From Saccharothrix syringae (GTDB lineage Bacteria > Actinomycetota > Actinomycetes > Mycobacteriales > Pseudonocardiaceae): a stretch of 64,000 nucleotides of DNA. The notes beneath the pieces were generated by a model. The model searched no databases. It was given only the letters and a program-made list of their open reading frames with translations, and was not told the origin of the DNA. Of the stretch, positions 34,218-43,868 are shown piece after piece. Within the stretch, counting starts at the first letter, position 1, and each line of letters begins with the position of its first letter. The stretch covers positions 4,588,001 to 4,652,000 of the forward strand of contig NZ_CP034550.1 of NCBI RefSeq assembly GCF_009498035.1, given 5' to 3'. The position numbers and the translations under genes were made by a program.

Positions 34218-36740
34218 GTGACGATTCCCGAACCGCGACGCGACCCCGACGAGGTCGGCAACGAGCTCGCCGCGACCTCGGTCGAGAACGCCTTCCAGAT
34301 CGGGGTCGTCCACGGCGACGTGCGGGTCTCCGGGAGCGCCGGGCGCGGCGCCCCGCGGGAACGGCCCGCGCCGCGCCGCCCGCCGAACCCGGTCCGGGTC
34401 GCGGAGACCCGGCCGCGGCTGCTCGGCGTGCACGCCGCGATCCGGGTGCCGGAGGACCAGGAGCCGGACGAGCTGCCCGCGTACGTGCCGCGCGACCTCG
34501 ACGGCGCGCTGCGCGCCGCCCTCGGCGCGGCCGCGCGACGGGGCGGGTTCGTGCTGCTCGTCGGCGGTTCCTCGGTCGGCAAGACCCGGTCGCTGCACGA
34601 AGCCGTCAAGGCGGTCGTGCCCGACTGGTGGCTGGTGCGCCCCCACGACGCCGACGCCGTGCGCGACTTCGCCGCGAACCCCGCCCCGCGCACCGTGGTC
34701 TGGCTCGACGAGCTCCAGCGCTACCTCGACCACCCCGGTGGCGTGCCCGCCGGGGTGCTCCGCGACGTGGTCACCGCCGGCGCGCTGGTCGTGGCGACGC
34801 TCTGGCCGGACCAGTACGGCAAGCGCACCGCGCCCGCCGCGCCGGGCAGGCACCCCGACCGCTACGACAACGACCGGGAGCTGCTGGGCATGGCGGAGGT
34901 CGTGGCCGTGCCCGACGGGTTCAGCCCGGCCGAGCGCCGGCGGGCGGAGGCGCTGGCCGCCGACCGGCGCGTCCGGCTGGCCCTGGACACCTCCGACGCG
35001 GGGTTCACCCAGGTCCTCGCCGCCGGTCCGCACCTGGTCCACCACTGGGAGCAGGCGCCCGAGGACCAGTGCTGCGGCCGGGCGGTGATCACCGCGGCGC
35101 TCGACGCCCGCCGGGTCGGCACCAGGGCGCCGCTGACGCGTGAGCACCTCGCCGCGGCGTGCCCCGGCTACCTGACCCCGGCGCAGCAGGCCACCGCACC
35201 CGCCGACTGGCTCGACCGGGCCCTGGCCTACGCCACCGCGCCGCTGCACGGCGCGACCTCCGCCCTCGTCCCGCTGCCCGCCGGCATGGGACGCGTCGCC
35301 GGCTACGAGGTAGCCGACTACCTGCACCAGCACGCCACGCGGGTGCGCCGCGGCACCCACCTGCCCGACACCGCCTGGCGCGCCCTCGTCGAGCACCACC
35401 ACGCCGACGACGCGCGTGCGCTGGCCGACAACGCCGAGCGCCGGGGCAGGCACGCGGAAGCCGAGGCCGTCCACCGACGCGCGCTCGACCGCGCCGGGGA
35501 CGACCCGGGTCCCGCCCGCCGGCTGGCGGACTTCCTGGTCGGTCGGGACCGGGTGGACGAGGCCGTCGCGGTGTTGGGCCCGTACGCGAACGCCGACGTG
35601 GACGTGGCCCTCGAACTCGCCCACCTGCTGACCCGGCGAAGCCGCGCCCAGGCCGTCGCCGTGTTGCGCCCGCACGCCCGCGAGCACCCCCGCGCCGCCT
35701 GGCCGCTCGCCCACCTGCTGCGCGAAACGGGGCGCGTCGACGAGGCCGTCGCCGCCCTGCGCCCGCACGGCGACACCGACGCGCCCACCCTGGAGCGGAC
35801 GGCCGGTCTCCTGGCCAGGTGGGGGAGGGTCGACGAGGCCGTCGCCGCCCTGCGCCCCCGAGCCCGCACCGATGTCGAGGTCGCCTGGCGGCTCGCGCCC
35901 CTGCTGGTCCGGCTGGGGCGGCCCGACGAGGCCGTCGCCGCGTTGCGCCCGCACGCCCGGCGCGGTCGCACGGCGGTGGGGGACCTGCTGGCGGACCTGC
36001 TGGTGCAGCGGGGCCGGGTGGACGAGCTGACCCGACGGGCGGACGACGGCGAGTCCTCCGCGGCCGAACGGCTGGCCCGCCTGCTGCACGAGCGGGAACG
36101 CGTGGGCGAGCTGACCCGGCGCGCCGACGGCGGCGACGACTCGGCCGCCTACTGGTTGTCGCGCCTGCTGGTCCGACGGGGCGACGTCGGCGAGCTGACC
36201 CGGCGCGCGGACGGCGGCGACAGCGCGGCCGCCGACGGCCTGGCCCACCTGCTGATCTCGCGGGGGCGCACCGACGAGCTCGCCCGGCGGGCCGCCGCCG
36301 GCGACCGGTACGCCGCCTACCCGCTGGCGAGGCGGTTGGCGGAGGAGGGGCGCGTCGAGCAGGCCATCGCGGTGCTGCGCCCGTTCGCCCCGGGCCCCGC
36401 CACCGGGACGCGCCGCCTCCGCGCCCCCGTGGTGGACCTGCTGGTCGACCTGCTGGCCGGGCACGGGCACGTCGACGAAGCGCTCGCCCTGCTGCGCCCG
36501 CGGGCCGCCGCCGGCCACGGGCGGGCCGCCCACCGGCTGGTCGAGCTGCTGGCCGGGCACGGGCGCGTCGACGAGGCGGTCCCGCTGCTGCGCGCCCGGG
36601 CCGACGCGGGCAGCCGGCAGGCGGCCGACCACCTGGTCGACCTGCTGCGCCGCCACCACCGCACCGACGAACTCGACGCGGAGGTGGCGGCCGGGACCCA
36701 CGGCGCCGTGGCCGCCCTCCACGCCGCCACCGGGAACTAG
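34218..36740 (+). CDS. STAND-like ATPase with a long TPR-like C-terminal repeat array
   Basis: An 840-residue protein. The N-terminus has NAFQIGVVHGDVRVSG, a short motif like the one in the NB-ARC protein at 463-2514. The P-loop is GGSSVGKT (116-123), Walker B is TVVWLDELQ. From residue ~400 the protein consists of ~34-residue repeats of the type GRVDEAVAALRPHA, then GRVDELTRRADGG, with about a dozen copies. Such ATPase-repeat proteins act as molecular switches in signalling or defence; its effector is not visible. GTG 34218 has GGGAGG 7 bp upstream. The stop TAG coincides with the target site of the IS element that follows. Confidence 0.82.
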   Translation: MTIPEPRRDPDEVGNELAATSVENAFQIGVVHGDVRVSGSAGRGAPRERPAPRRPPNPVRVAETRPRLLGVHAAIRVPEDQEPDELPAYVPRDLDGALRAALGAAARRGGFVLLVGGSSVGKTRSLHEAVKAVVPDWWLVRPHDADAVRDFAANPAPRTVVWLDELQRYLDHPGGVPAGVLRDVVTAGALVVATLWPDQYGKRTAPAAPGRHPDRYDNDRELLGMAEVVAVPDGFSPAERRRAEALAADRRVRLALDTSDAGFTQVLAAGPHLVHHWEQAPEDQCCGRAVITAALDARRVGTRAPLTREHLAAACPGYLTPAQQATAPADWLDRALAYATAPLHGATSALVPLPAGMGRVAGYEVADYLHQHATRVRRGTHLPDTAWRALVEHHHADDARALADNAERRGRHAEAEAVHRRALDRAGDDPGPARRLADFLVGRDRVDEAVAVLGPYANADVDVALELAHLLTRRSRAQAVAVLRPHAREHPRAAWPLAHLLRETGRVDEAVAALRPHGDTDAPTLERTAGLLARWGRVDEAVAALRPRARTDVEVAWRLAPLLVRLGRPDEAVAALRPHARRGRTAVGDLLADLLVQRGRVDELTRRADDGESSAAERLARLLHERERVGELTRRADGGDDSAAYWLSRLLVRRGDVGELTRRADGGDSAAADGLAHLLISRGRTDELARRAAAGDRYAAYPLARRLAEEGRVEQAIAVLRPFAPGPATGTRRLRAPVVDLLVDLLAGHGHVDEALALLRPRAAAGHGRAAHRLVELLAGHGRVDEAVPLLRARADAGSRQAADHLVDLLRRHHRTDELDAEVAAGTHGAVAALHAATGN

Positions 36741-37574
36741 GAGCTGTTCGGGGCTCGGATCTGGGTCGGGTCCGGTGGTGTGCCGGTTGGTGCTGGTGGA
36801 ACCCGGGTGTGGCGCGATGTGATCTGACCGATGCGGAGTGGGCGTTGATCGAGCCGCATGTGCCGGTGGCGGCCACGGGGCCGTTGCCGCGGCGGGTGCG
36901 CGAGCGGCTCAACGGCACCCTGTGGCGGTTCCGCACCGGATCGGGCTGGCGTGACGTGCCCGAACGGTACGGGCCCTGGTCCACGGTCTACCCCCGGTTC
37001 CACGCCTGGGCGAAGGCGGGGGTGTTCCGGAGGTTGATGGACGCGTTGATCGCCGAGGCGGCCTCCCGCGGGCAGGTCGGGTTGGAACTGGTCGGTGTGG
37101 ACTCCACGATCGTGCGGGCGCACCACGAGTCGGCCGGGCTGGCGATCGCCGGGGAGACCCTGGATGCGCTGGAGCAGGCGTTGACCGAGGAAAAAGGGGC
37201 TCCGTTGCCCACCCAACAGAGTGTGCTGCGGGTGGTTCAGCGGGGTCCGCGTCGGACACGGCCGGTGCGGCCGGGTCTGCCGCTCGGGATCGTGCCGCCC
37301 TCCGGCATCGCCGGGAGGCGCGGGCCAAGGCGGCCGGGCTCGGCCGGTCCCGGGGCGGGCTGAGCAGCAGGATCCACGCCGCGGTGGAGGCGGGCGAGCT
37401 GCCGTTGGCGCAGCAACGTCGAACGCTGCTTCCAGCAGATCAAGGCATGGCGTGGGTTGGCCACCCGCCGTGACAAGTCACCGGAGAGCTGTGCGGCCGG
37501 ACTGCGCCTGCGAGGAGCGATCATGTGGCTGAAGACCCCGACCCCAACCACGTGATCCGAACCTCGAACAGCTC
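36741..37574 (+). mobile_element. Decayed IS5-family insertion sequence (834 bp)
   Basis: The terminal inverted repeats are 36741-36761 (GAGCTGTTCGGGGCTCGGATC, 21 nt with 2 differences) and 37554-37574. Left flank is CTAG and right flank is CCAG, compatible with a 4-bp target duplication of CTAG with one change. The internal transposase is broken. Typical intact members are longer, so an internal deletion is inferred. Confidence 0.85.
36809..37555 (+). pseudogene. IS5-family transposase remnant
   Basis: The N-terminal part from GTG 36809 reads DLTDAEWALIEPHVP and later ELVGVDSTIVRAHHESAG, the DUF4096 and first DDE Asp of IS5-type enzymes. Around 37200-37290 the frame shifts. A further piece in another frame, GRSRGGLSSRIHAAVE, precedes a junction near 37415 where the middle catalytic region is missing, and the C-terminal piece NVERCFQQIKAWRGLATR runs to TGA 37555. 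It cannot make active transposase. Confidence 0.88.
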
Positions 37575-37585
37575 CCAGCCGGACA

Positions 37586-38086
37586 TCAGTGCGCGCCACC
37601 GCAGCACTCGTGCGGCGCCTCCGACTCCAGCGGCCGCAGCACGCCGCCCACCGCGGGCTCCACCAGCAGCACCAGTTCGCCGTCGCGGTGGACCGGGCGC
37701 AGGAAGCCCCGCGTCTCCACCAGGTCGGTCGGCGAGACCGGCACGCCCACCCCCACCACCCGGTCGATCGCCGACGACGCCACCACCTCGCCGACCGCGT
37801 GCGTGCCGGTCAACACCGACTGCCCCGGGAAGCGGACGCAGCGGTCCAGCACGGGCGAGGAGACCGCGGTGACCGGTCCGCCCAGCGCGGCCGACACCGC
37901 CTCCGCGTCGAACCCCCCGACGACCCGCGCGGACACGGCGGTCACCGCCACCGGCCCACCGCGCTCCACCCGGGTGAACACCAGGTCCGTCGCGACGCAC
38001 GAGTCCAGCGCGGCCAGCAGCAGCGCGTCCAGGTGCGCCGCGCCGTGCCCGCCGGGCAGGGCGGGCACGGCGTCGAGCCAGGCCAT
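37586..38086 (-). CDS. Hypothetical protein coupled to PHP phosphoesterase
   Basis: A 166-residue protein with ATG 38086 overlapping the TGA of the PHP gene by 1 nt, so it is coupled. It has an AHLDALLLAALDSCVATDL stretch, strands with VAVTAVSARVVGG, and ends HECCGGAH with adjacent Cys and His that could bind metal. No known family is recognised. The stop is only 12 bp from the right end of the IS element, but the frame is not cut. Confidence 0.65.
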   Translation of the reverse strand: MAWLDAVPALPGGHGAAHLDALLLAALDSCVATDLVFTRVERGGPVAVTAVSARVVGGFDAEAVSAALGGPVTAVSSPVLDRCVRFPGQSVLTGTHAVGEVVASSAIDRVVGVGVPVSPTDLVETRGFLRPVHRDGELVLLVEPAVGGVLRPLESEAPHECCGGAH

Positions 38087-39780
38087 CAGACGACGTCGAC
38101 GAACACCGGGTTCGCGTAGAACCACAGGTCCGACCACGGGTCCGCGTCACCGACGACGTCCATCACCGGGCCGCCGTCGGAGGTGAGCCGGTTGCCGTCC
38201 GAACCGCGCAGCCGCAGGTAGAAAGCGGTGTCGACGTTGCGGAAGGTGTGCGTGAACCTGACCGTGCCGCGCGCGGTGCGGGACACCTCGAAGGTCTTGA
38301 CGACCCCGGTGCCGGGCGCGGCCAGCGCGTCGCGGTCGGTCGCCGGGCCGGTGACCGGTCCCGCGATCAGGTCCACCTTGGCCAGGCGCGGCACCGCGCC
38401 GGAGAAGTTGGCGCCCCGCGCCAGGTCCACCTCGATCGCGACCTCGACGCTGTCCCCGCGCCGCACGAACGTGCGACCGCCGATGGTGACTCCCCGGTTG
38501 TCGCCCTCGCCCAGCGACCGCACCCGCAGGTTCAGGCCGTCGATGAGCCGGCCGTGCACGGCGATCACCCGACCGCCCTGCATACCGCGCATGATGTCCA
38601 CGTAGGACCGCGAGTCGGCCCCCACCAGCGTGGAGCTGTAGAAGCCGGGCCAGTAGTCGCCGTAGACCTGCGGCTTGCCGGTGTCCACGGGCGCGCCGCG
38701 GCTGCCGGTGGCGTTGTGGTCGCCGCTGCCCTGCACGTGCGTGTCGAGGTGCACCTGGTGCGAGTCCGAAGTGGCCGTCACCCACCACGGCCTGCCCTCG
38801 GCGAGCAGCGAGTCCCACAGCCCGCCTACCTTGGCGGTCATCCAGTCGAACCCGCCGTAGGTGCGGTAGGGGTTCTCGGTGGCGGTGGGCGCGTAGCCGG
38901 GGAAGCTGTCCTGGTTGGGCGAACCGTCGTAGTACCCGCGCGCGGTACCGCGCCCGCCCGCCGCGGTCGGGATGCCCGCGGCCTGGTGGCCGGGCGCGCC
39001 CTCCATGCCCACGGCCACCCCCGGCGCGGCGTCGCGCCAGTTGCGGATCTCGTGGGGGCTGTCCACCCCGCGCCGCGCCGGGTGGTTGGCGAACATCAGC
39101 GCGATCTCGGTGCGGCCGGACAGCACCTGCGCCTCCAGGTAGCGCAGCGCCGCCAACGCGTACGGCTCGCCGTCGGCCGAGGTGGCGCGGGCGATCAGGC
39201 CCCGGCCGCCCTGGGCCGCCGGGGTGGACAGCACGCCGCCGTCGTAGGCCGCCTCGAACGCCCGCAGGATGTCCACCGTGGACTTGCCGGGCGGCAGGAA
39301 CACGGTCGCGTGCTCGGCACCCGGGATGTTCCACTCCAGGCCCTGGTAGACGAGCACGTCGCGGTACCGGCTCCGGGCGCGCTCGATGTCCGGGGTGACC
39401 TGGTCGATGGAGAACTTCTGGTGCGCGACACCGCCGTGGTCGGTGATGACGACCCAGTCCAGGCCGTACTGGCGGGCCTTGGCGACCTGCTGGGCCACCT
39501 CGTACTGGGCGTCGGGGGAGTACTGGGTGTGGATGTGGTGGTCGCCCGCGTACCAGCGGTTGCGCCCGCTCCACGGGTTCGTCGGCCGCGCCGGCCCGCC
39601 GTCGTGGGCGTGGGCCGGGACCGCGCCGAGCGTCGTGGCCACCCCGGCCGCGCCCAGGCCCGCCAGGAACCTGCGCCGCGCCACCGACAGCGGGCGGTCG
39701 TCCTCGGCGTCGCGCCAGCCGTCCCCCACCTCCTCGTGGTGGTGCTCGTGGCTGTGGTCGTGGTGGTGGTGGTGCGACAT
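38086..39780 (-). CDS. Tat-exported PHP-domain phosphoesterase with His-rich N-terminus
   Basis: A 564-residue protein. The first 17 residues hold 11 His (MSHHHHHDHSHEHHHEE), followed by a twin-arginine signal ARRRFLAGLGAAG and an AHA cleavage region. The PHP domain shows AGDHHIHTQYS (HxH), ITDHGG and a later SDSHQVHLD, all metal ligands. It probably hydrolyses a phosphate ester outside the cell. The His-rich start lies before the Tat signal and would be removed with it, so it may bind metal in the cytoplasm before export. Confidence 0.85.
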   Translation of the reverse strand: MSHHHHHDHSHEHHHEEVGDGWRDAEDDRPLSVARRRFLAGLGAAGVATTLGAVPAHAHDGGPARPTNPWSGRNRWYAGDHHIHTQYSPDAQYEVAQQVAKARQYGLDWVVITDHGGVAHQKFSIDQVTPDIERARSRYRDVLVYQGLEWNIPGAEHATVFLPPGKSTVDILRAFEAAYDGGVLSTPAAQGGRGLIARATSADGEPYALAALRYLEAQVLSGRTEIALMFANHPARRGVDSPHEIRNWRDAAPGVAVGMEGAPGHQAAGIPTAAGGRGTARGYYDGSPNQDSFPGYAPTATENPYRTYGGFDWMTAKVGGLWDSLLAEGRPWWVTATSDSHQVHLDTHVQGSGDHNATGSRGAPVDTGKPQVYGDYWPGFYSSTLVGADSRSYVDIMRGMQGGRVIAVHGRLIDGLNLRVRSLGEGDNRGVTIGGRTFVRRGDSVEVAIEVDLARGANFSGAVPRLAKVDLIAGPVTGPATDRDALAAPGTGVVKTFEVSRTARGTVRFTHTFRNVDTAFYLRLRGSDGNRLTSDGGPVMDVVGDADPWSDLWFYANPVFVDVV

Positions 39781-40170
39781 GGCGGCGGCTCCGATCCCGT
39801 CCCGACTGCGGCAGGCCGAAGTATCGTGAGTCCGCTATGCGTTGTGGCGGGGCCGGAGATCGAACAGGAGGTGAACACTTCGCCCGGCGGGTGCTCGGCC
39901 GAGCAGCCCGTTGGCCGGGTACGCCCCCGGCTCCAGCCGCGAGCCGCCGGCCGGGCTGGTGCGCTCGACCGGGCCGGCGGGGGAGCCGGTGGACCTCGAC
40001 ACCCGCGGTTCGCGCGGCCCCTCGTCGGTCGGCTCGTGGTCGGCCCCCGCCGTCCTCTTCGAGCAGCGGGCCCCCGCGCAACGCCCGCCCCGGCCTCGCC
40101 GCGGGTCCTGCTCGCGTGCTCCACCCGGCCCTCGGCCGCGCGGGCGGCCGGGCACGAGCACACTGAACCC
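39781..40170. other. ~390-bp region before kdpD
   Basis: Divergent promoters for the PHP gene and kdpD must lie here. A TTG-started frame (39911-40174) has high GC at third positions but no ribosome-binding site or recognisable protein. I see no operator. Confidence 0.5.
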
Positions 40171-42714
40171 GTGAACGGCAAGCGCAAGCGCGGGGAGCTG
40201 CGGATCTACCTGGGCGCGGCGCCCGGTGTGGGCAAGACCTTCGCCATGCTCGGCGAGGCCCACCGGCGCCGCGACCGGGGCACCGACGTCGTGGTCGGCC
40301 TGGTGGAGACCCACGGGCGGGACCGGACCGCCGCCCTGCTCGACGGCCTGGAGCAACTGCCCCGCCGGCCCGCCCACCACGGCGCCGAGCCGGCGGAACT
40401 CGACGTCGACGCCCTGCTGGCCCGGCGGCCCGAGGTCGCGGTGGTGGACGAGCTGGCGCACACCAACGCGCCCGGCTCCCGCAACGCCCAGCGCTGGCAG
40501 GACGTCGAGGAGCTGCTCGACGCGGGCATCGACGTGCTGTCCACGGTCAACGTCCAGCACCTGGCGTCGCTCAACGACGTGGTCGAGCGCATCACCGGCG
40601 TGGCCCAGCGGGAAACCGTGCCCGACGAGGTCGTGCGGCGCGCCGAGCAGCTGGAGCTGGTCGACATCACCCCCGAGGCGCTGCGCCGCCGCCTGGCCCA
40701 CGGCAACGTCTACGCCGCCCACAAGATCGACGCCGCCCTGGGCAACTACTTCCGCGTCGGCAACCTCACCGCCCTGCGCGAGCTGGCCCTGCTCTGGCTG
40801 GCCGACCAGGTCGACGTGGCCCTCCAGCGCTACCGCTCCGAGCAGCACATCACCGACACCTGGGAAACCCGCGAACGCGTCGTGGTGGCGATCAGCGGCG
40901 GCCCGGAGAGCGAGACCCTGATCCGCCGCGGCCGCCGGGTCGCCCTGCGCGCCGGCGCGGACCTGCTGGTCGTCCACGTCCTGCGCGGCGACGGCCTGGC
41001 CGGGGCGTCACCGCAGCTCGTGACCGGTTTCCGGCGCGTGGCCGAGGACCTGGGCGCGACCTTCCACACCGTGGTCGGCGACGACGTGCCCACCGCCCTG
41101 CTGGAGTTCGCCCGCGGCGTCAACGCCACCCAGCTCGTCCTGGGCACCTCCCGCCGCCCGCGCCTGACCAGGGTGTTCGCCGAGGGCATCGGCTCGGCCG
41201 TGACCCAGGCGTCCGGCCCCATCGACGTGCACATGGTCACCCACGAGGAGGCCCGCCGCGGCCCGCGGTGGCGGCCCGCGCACAACGCCCTGTCCCGGCA
41301 CCGCAGGCTGGCGGGCTGGCTGCTGGCCCTGCTGCTGCCGGGCGCGGTGACCGGCCTCGGCCTGGTCGGGCACGCCGACATGGGCTTCTCCACCGACCTG
41401 ATCGCCTTCTTGCTGGCCACGGTGCTGGTCGCCCTGGTCGGCGGCGTGGGCCCGTCCGTCGTCGCGGCCTTCCTCGGCGCCGGCCTGCTGAACTTCTTCC
41501 TCACCCCGCCCCGCTACAGCCTGGCCGTGGCCGGACCGGAGAACCTGATCGCCCTGGTCGCCATGCTCGTGGTGGCGGTGCTGGTCGCCGTGGTGGTGGA
41601 CCGGGCCGCCCGGCTCGCCGTCCAGGGCGCGCGGGCGCGCACCGAGGCCGCGCTGCTCGCCTCCTACGCCCGCACCGTGCTCACCAGCCCCCACCCCGTG
41701 GCGCGGCTGCTGGAGAAGGTCCGCGAGAACTTCGGCCTGGAGTCCGTGGCGCTGCTGGAGCGGCGCGAGGGGGAGTGGACGCGGGTGGCGTGCGTGGGGC
41801 CGCGGCCGTGCGACGAGCCGGACGACGCCGACGTGGACGTCCCGGTCACCGCGGACGTGCACCTGGCGCTGCGCGGGCGGGCACTGCCCGCGGGCGACCA
41901 GCGGGCCCTGGAGGCCGCCGCCGGCCAGGCGGTGCTGGCGCTGCGCCACCAGCGGATGGCCGCCGAGGCCGCCGAGGCCCAGCGCCGGGCCGAGACCACC
42001 GAGCTGCGCACCGCGCTGCTCTCGGCCGTCGGCCACGACCTGCGCACCCCGCTGACGTCCATCAAGGCCGCCGTGGGCAGCCTGCGCGACCCGGACCTCC
42101 GGCTGTCGGCCGGCGACACCGCGGAACTGCTGGAGGCCGTGGAGGTCTCGGTCGACCGCCTCACCGGCCTGATCGACAACCTGCTGGACTCCTCCCGGCT
42201 CGCCACCGGCGCCATCGCGCCGCACCTGCGGGCCGTGACCTACGACGAGGTGGTGGCACGAGCCCTGGCCGGCATCGACGAACGCGCCGCGGTGGCCGTG
42301 GACGTGGCCGAGCACCTGCCCCCGGTGCTGGCCGACCTGGGCCTGCTGGAGCGCGTGGTGGCCAACGTGGTCGACAACGCCCTCCGCCACGGCAGGCCGA
42401 CCCCGCGCCGGGCGGCCGGCGGCACCACCGCGGACGAACCGGAGGTGGCGATCCGGGCCAGCGCCTACGGCGACCGGGTCGAGCTGCGCGTGGTCGACCA
42501 CGGCCAGGGCCTGCCCAAGCACGCCAACGAGACCGCGTTCGCCCCCTTCCAGCGCCTGGGCGACCGCGACGCCACCCCCGGCGTCGGCCTGGGCCTGAGC
42601 GTGGCCAAGGGCTTCATGGAGGCCATGGGCGGCACCATCGCCGCCGAGGACACCCCCGGCGGCGGCCTGACCGTGGTCCTCTCCCTGCCGGTGGCCCGGC
42701 TGGTGGTCGCATGA
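40171..42714 (+). CDS. kdpD: Osmosensitive K+ channel histidine kinase KdpD
   Basis: An 847-residue protein. The N-terminal KdpD domain has RIYLGAAPGVGKTFAML (P-loop GAAPGVGKT, residues ~15-23). A USP-like domain follows (VVVAISGGPESETL), then four membrane helices of the DUF4118 block (~375-460), GAF, HisKA (AVGHDLRTPLTSIK) and ATPase (NVVDNALRHG, DHGQGLP). It senses K+ limitation and controls the Kdp K+-ATPase in other bacteria. GTG 40171; coupled to kdpE. The kdpFABC structural genes are not in this window. Confidence 0.96.
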   Translation: MNGKRKRGELRIYLGAAPGVGKTFAMLGEAHRRRDRGTDVVVGLVETHGRDRTAALLDGLEQLPRRPAHHGAEPAELDVDALLARRPEVAVVDELAHTNAPGSRNAQRWQDVEELLDAGIDVLSTVNVQHLASLNDVVERITGVAQRETVPDEVVRRAEQLELVDITPEALRRRLAHGNVYAAHKIDAALGNYFRVGNLTALRELALLWLADQVDVALQRYRSEQHITDTWETRERVVVAISGGPESETLIRRGRRVALRAGADLLVVHVLRGDGLAGASPQLVTGFRRVAEDLGATFHTVVGDDVPTALLEFARGVNATQLVLGTSRRPRLTRVFAEGIGSAVTQASGPIDVHMVTHEEARRGPRWRPAHNALSRHRRLAGWLLALLLPGAVTGLGLVGHADMGFSTDLIAFLLATVLVALVGGVGPSVVAAFLGAGLLNFFLTPPRYSLAVAGPENLIALVAMLVVAVLVAVVVDRAARLAVQGARARTEAALLASYARTVLTSPHPVARLLEKVRENFGLESVALLERREGEWTRVACVGPRPCDEPDDADVDVPVTADVHLALRGRALPAGDQRALEAAAGQAVLALRHQRMAAEAAEAQRRAETTELRTALLSAVGHDLRTPLTSIKAAVGSLRDPDLRLSAGDTAELLEAVEVSVDRLTGLIDNLLDSSRLATGAIAPHLRAVTYDEVVARALAGIDERAAVAVDVAEHLPPVLADLGLLERVVANVVDNALRHGRPTPRRAAGGTTADEPEVAIRASAYGDRVELRVVDHGQGLPKHANETAFAPFQRLGDRDATPGVGLGLSVAKGFMEAMGGTIAAEDTPGGGLTVVLSLPVARLVVA

Positions 42715-43397
42715 CCACGATCCTGGTGGTGGACGACGACCCGCAGGTCTTACGCGTGCTGCGGATCAACCTCACCGCGCACGGCTACGACGTGCACACC
42801 GCCGCCGACGGCGCCGCGGCGGTGCACGAGGCGCGGAACGGGGCCGACCTGGTCCTCCTGGACCTGGGCCTGCCCGACGTGGACGGCGTGGAGGTGATCA
42901 CCCTGCTGCGCCGGTCGAGCACCGTGCCGATCGTGGTGCTCTCCGCCCGCCAGGGCTCGGCGGACAAGGTGCGGGCCCTCGACGCCGGCGCCGACGACTA
43001 CGTCACCAAGCCGTTCGGCATGGACGAGCTGCTGGCCCGGGTGCGCGCCGCGGTGCGCCGCAACGCCCGCCGCACCGACCGCCGCCCGGCCGCGGAACCG
43101 CCGGTGCGCACCGCCTCGTTCACCGTCGACCTGACCGCGAAGAAGATCCTCCGCGACGGCCGCGAGGTCCACCTGACCCCCACCGAGTGGGGCCTGCTGG
43201 AGGTCCTGGTCCGCGCGGGCGGCGAGGTGGTCGACCAGGTGAGCCTGCTGGAACGGGTCTGGGGCCCCGCCTACACCTCGGCCACCCACTACCTGCGCGT
43301 CTACCTGACCCAGCTGCGCCGCAAGCTCGAACCCGAGCCCTCCCGCCCCCGCCACCTGCTCACCGAACCCGGCAAGGGCTACCGCTTCCGGGCGTGA
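42711..43397 (+). CDS. kdpE: OmpR-family response regulator KdpE
   Basis: A 228-residue regulator: receiver with ILVVDDDP, LVLLDLGLPDVDG (Asp) and YVTKPF (Lys), then a winged helix with LTPTEWGLLEVLVRAGG and YLRVYLTQLRRKLE. ATG 42711 overlaps the kdpD stop. The pair is followed by a non-coding stretch, so the kdpFABC operon must be elsewhere or absent. Confidence 0.95.
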   Translation: MTTILVVDDDPQVLRVLRINLTAHGYDVHTAADGAAAVHEARNGADLVLLDLGLPDVDGVEVITLLRRSSTVPIVVLSARQGSADKVRALDAGADDYVTKPFGMDELLARVRAAVRRNARRTDRRPAAEPPVRTASFTVDLTAKKILRDGREVHLTPTEWGLLEVLVRAGGEVVDQVSLLERVWGPAYTSATHYLRVYLTQLRRKLEPEPSRPRHLLTEPGKGYRFRA

Positions 43398-43868
43398 CCC
43401 GCGCGAACGGGTGGACTTCCCCACGAGCACCGGCAGTTCACGACCGGCGGGAGCGGCGCGGAAGAGCCACCCGAACCGGATGGGGACCCGGCCGCTGCGA
43501 CCACGTCCACCCCGTCACGAACCCACTGGACCCACGCGTCCGCGGTCGGCCACGCCGTGCGCACCAGGGCCGCGGTCGGGACGGGCCGGGTGCCGGTCGA
43601 GCACCAGCGGGGCGCGGGCCGCGACTTCGCCGCGGAACAGCGGCGAGGCCATGCCACCTCCGCGGCTTCTGCCAGGCCGATGGCTTCGACAACGGCGTGG
43701 TGGAGCACGCCGGCAGCCCGCGGCGCCACCCCTGATCGGGCGGCCGGGCGCCCCGGCGCGGACCCGCCCGCGCACCGGGCCGGACGACGCCCGCGGCCCG
43801 AACCCACCGCGGTTGTCGGCCAACCAGCGGTAGGAGCACCCCCGGTTCCTTCCCTAGCCTGATCCGTT
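43398..43868. other. ~470-bp stretch without a convincing gene
   Basis: Open frames on both strands are Arg/Pro/Ser-rich and unlike neighbouring genes. A GGTTCC ... TAGCCT arrangement near 43848-43860 might be the promoter of the sigma factor gene. Possibly a remnant of a lost gene. Confidence 0.5.

Noticed and set aside
34218..37574. STAND ATPase plus IS read as part of a defence island
   Set aside because: No restriction-modification, CBASS, Avs or toxin genes adjoin; a single ATPase gene and one IS are not enough.
39911..40174. TTG-started frame overlapping kdpD start as TGA/GTGA
   Set aside because: High third-position GC but no ribosome-binding site, no recognisable domain, and Pro/Arg/Ser-rich composition at the end. 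Left as intergenic.
43515..43823. Minus-strand frame between kdpE and the ECF sigma gene
   Set aside because: Arg/Gly/Pro-rich, no motif, no start signal; could be a remnant but cannot be supported.
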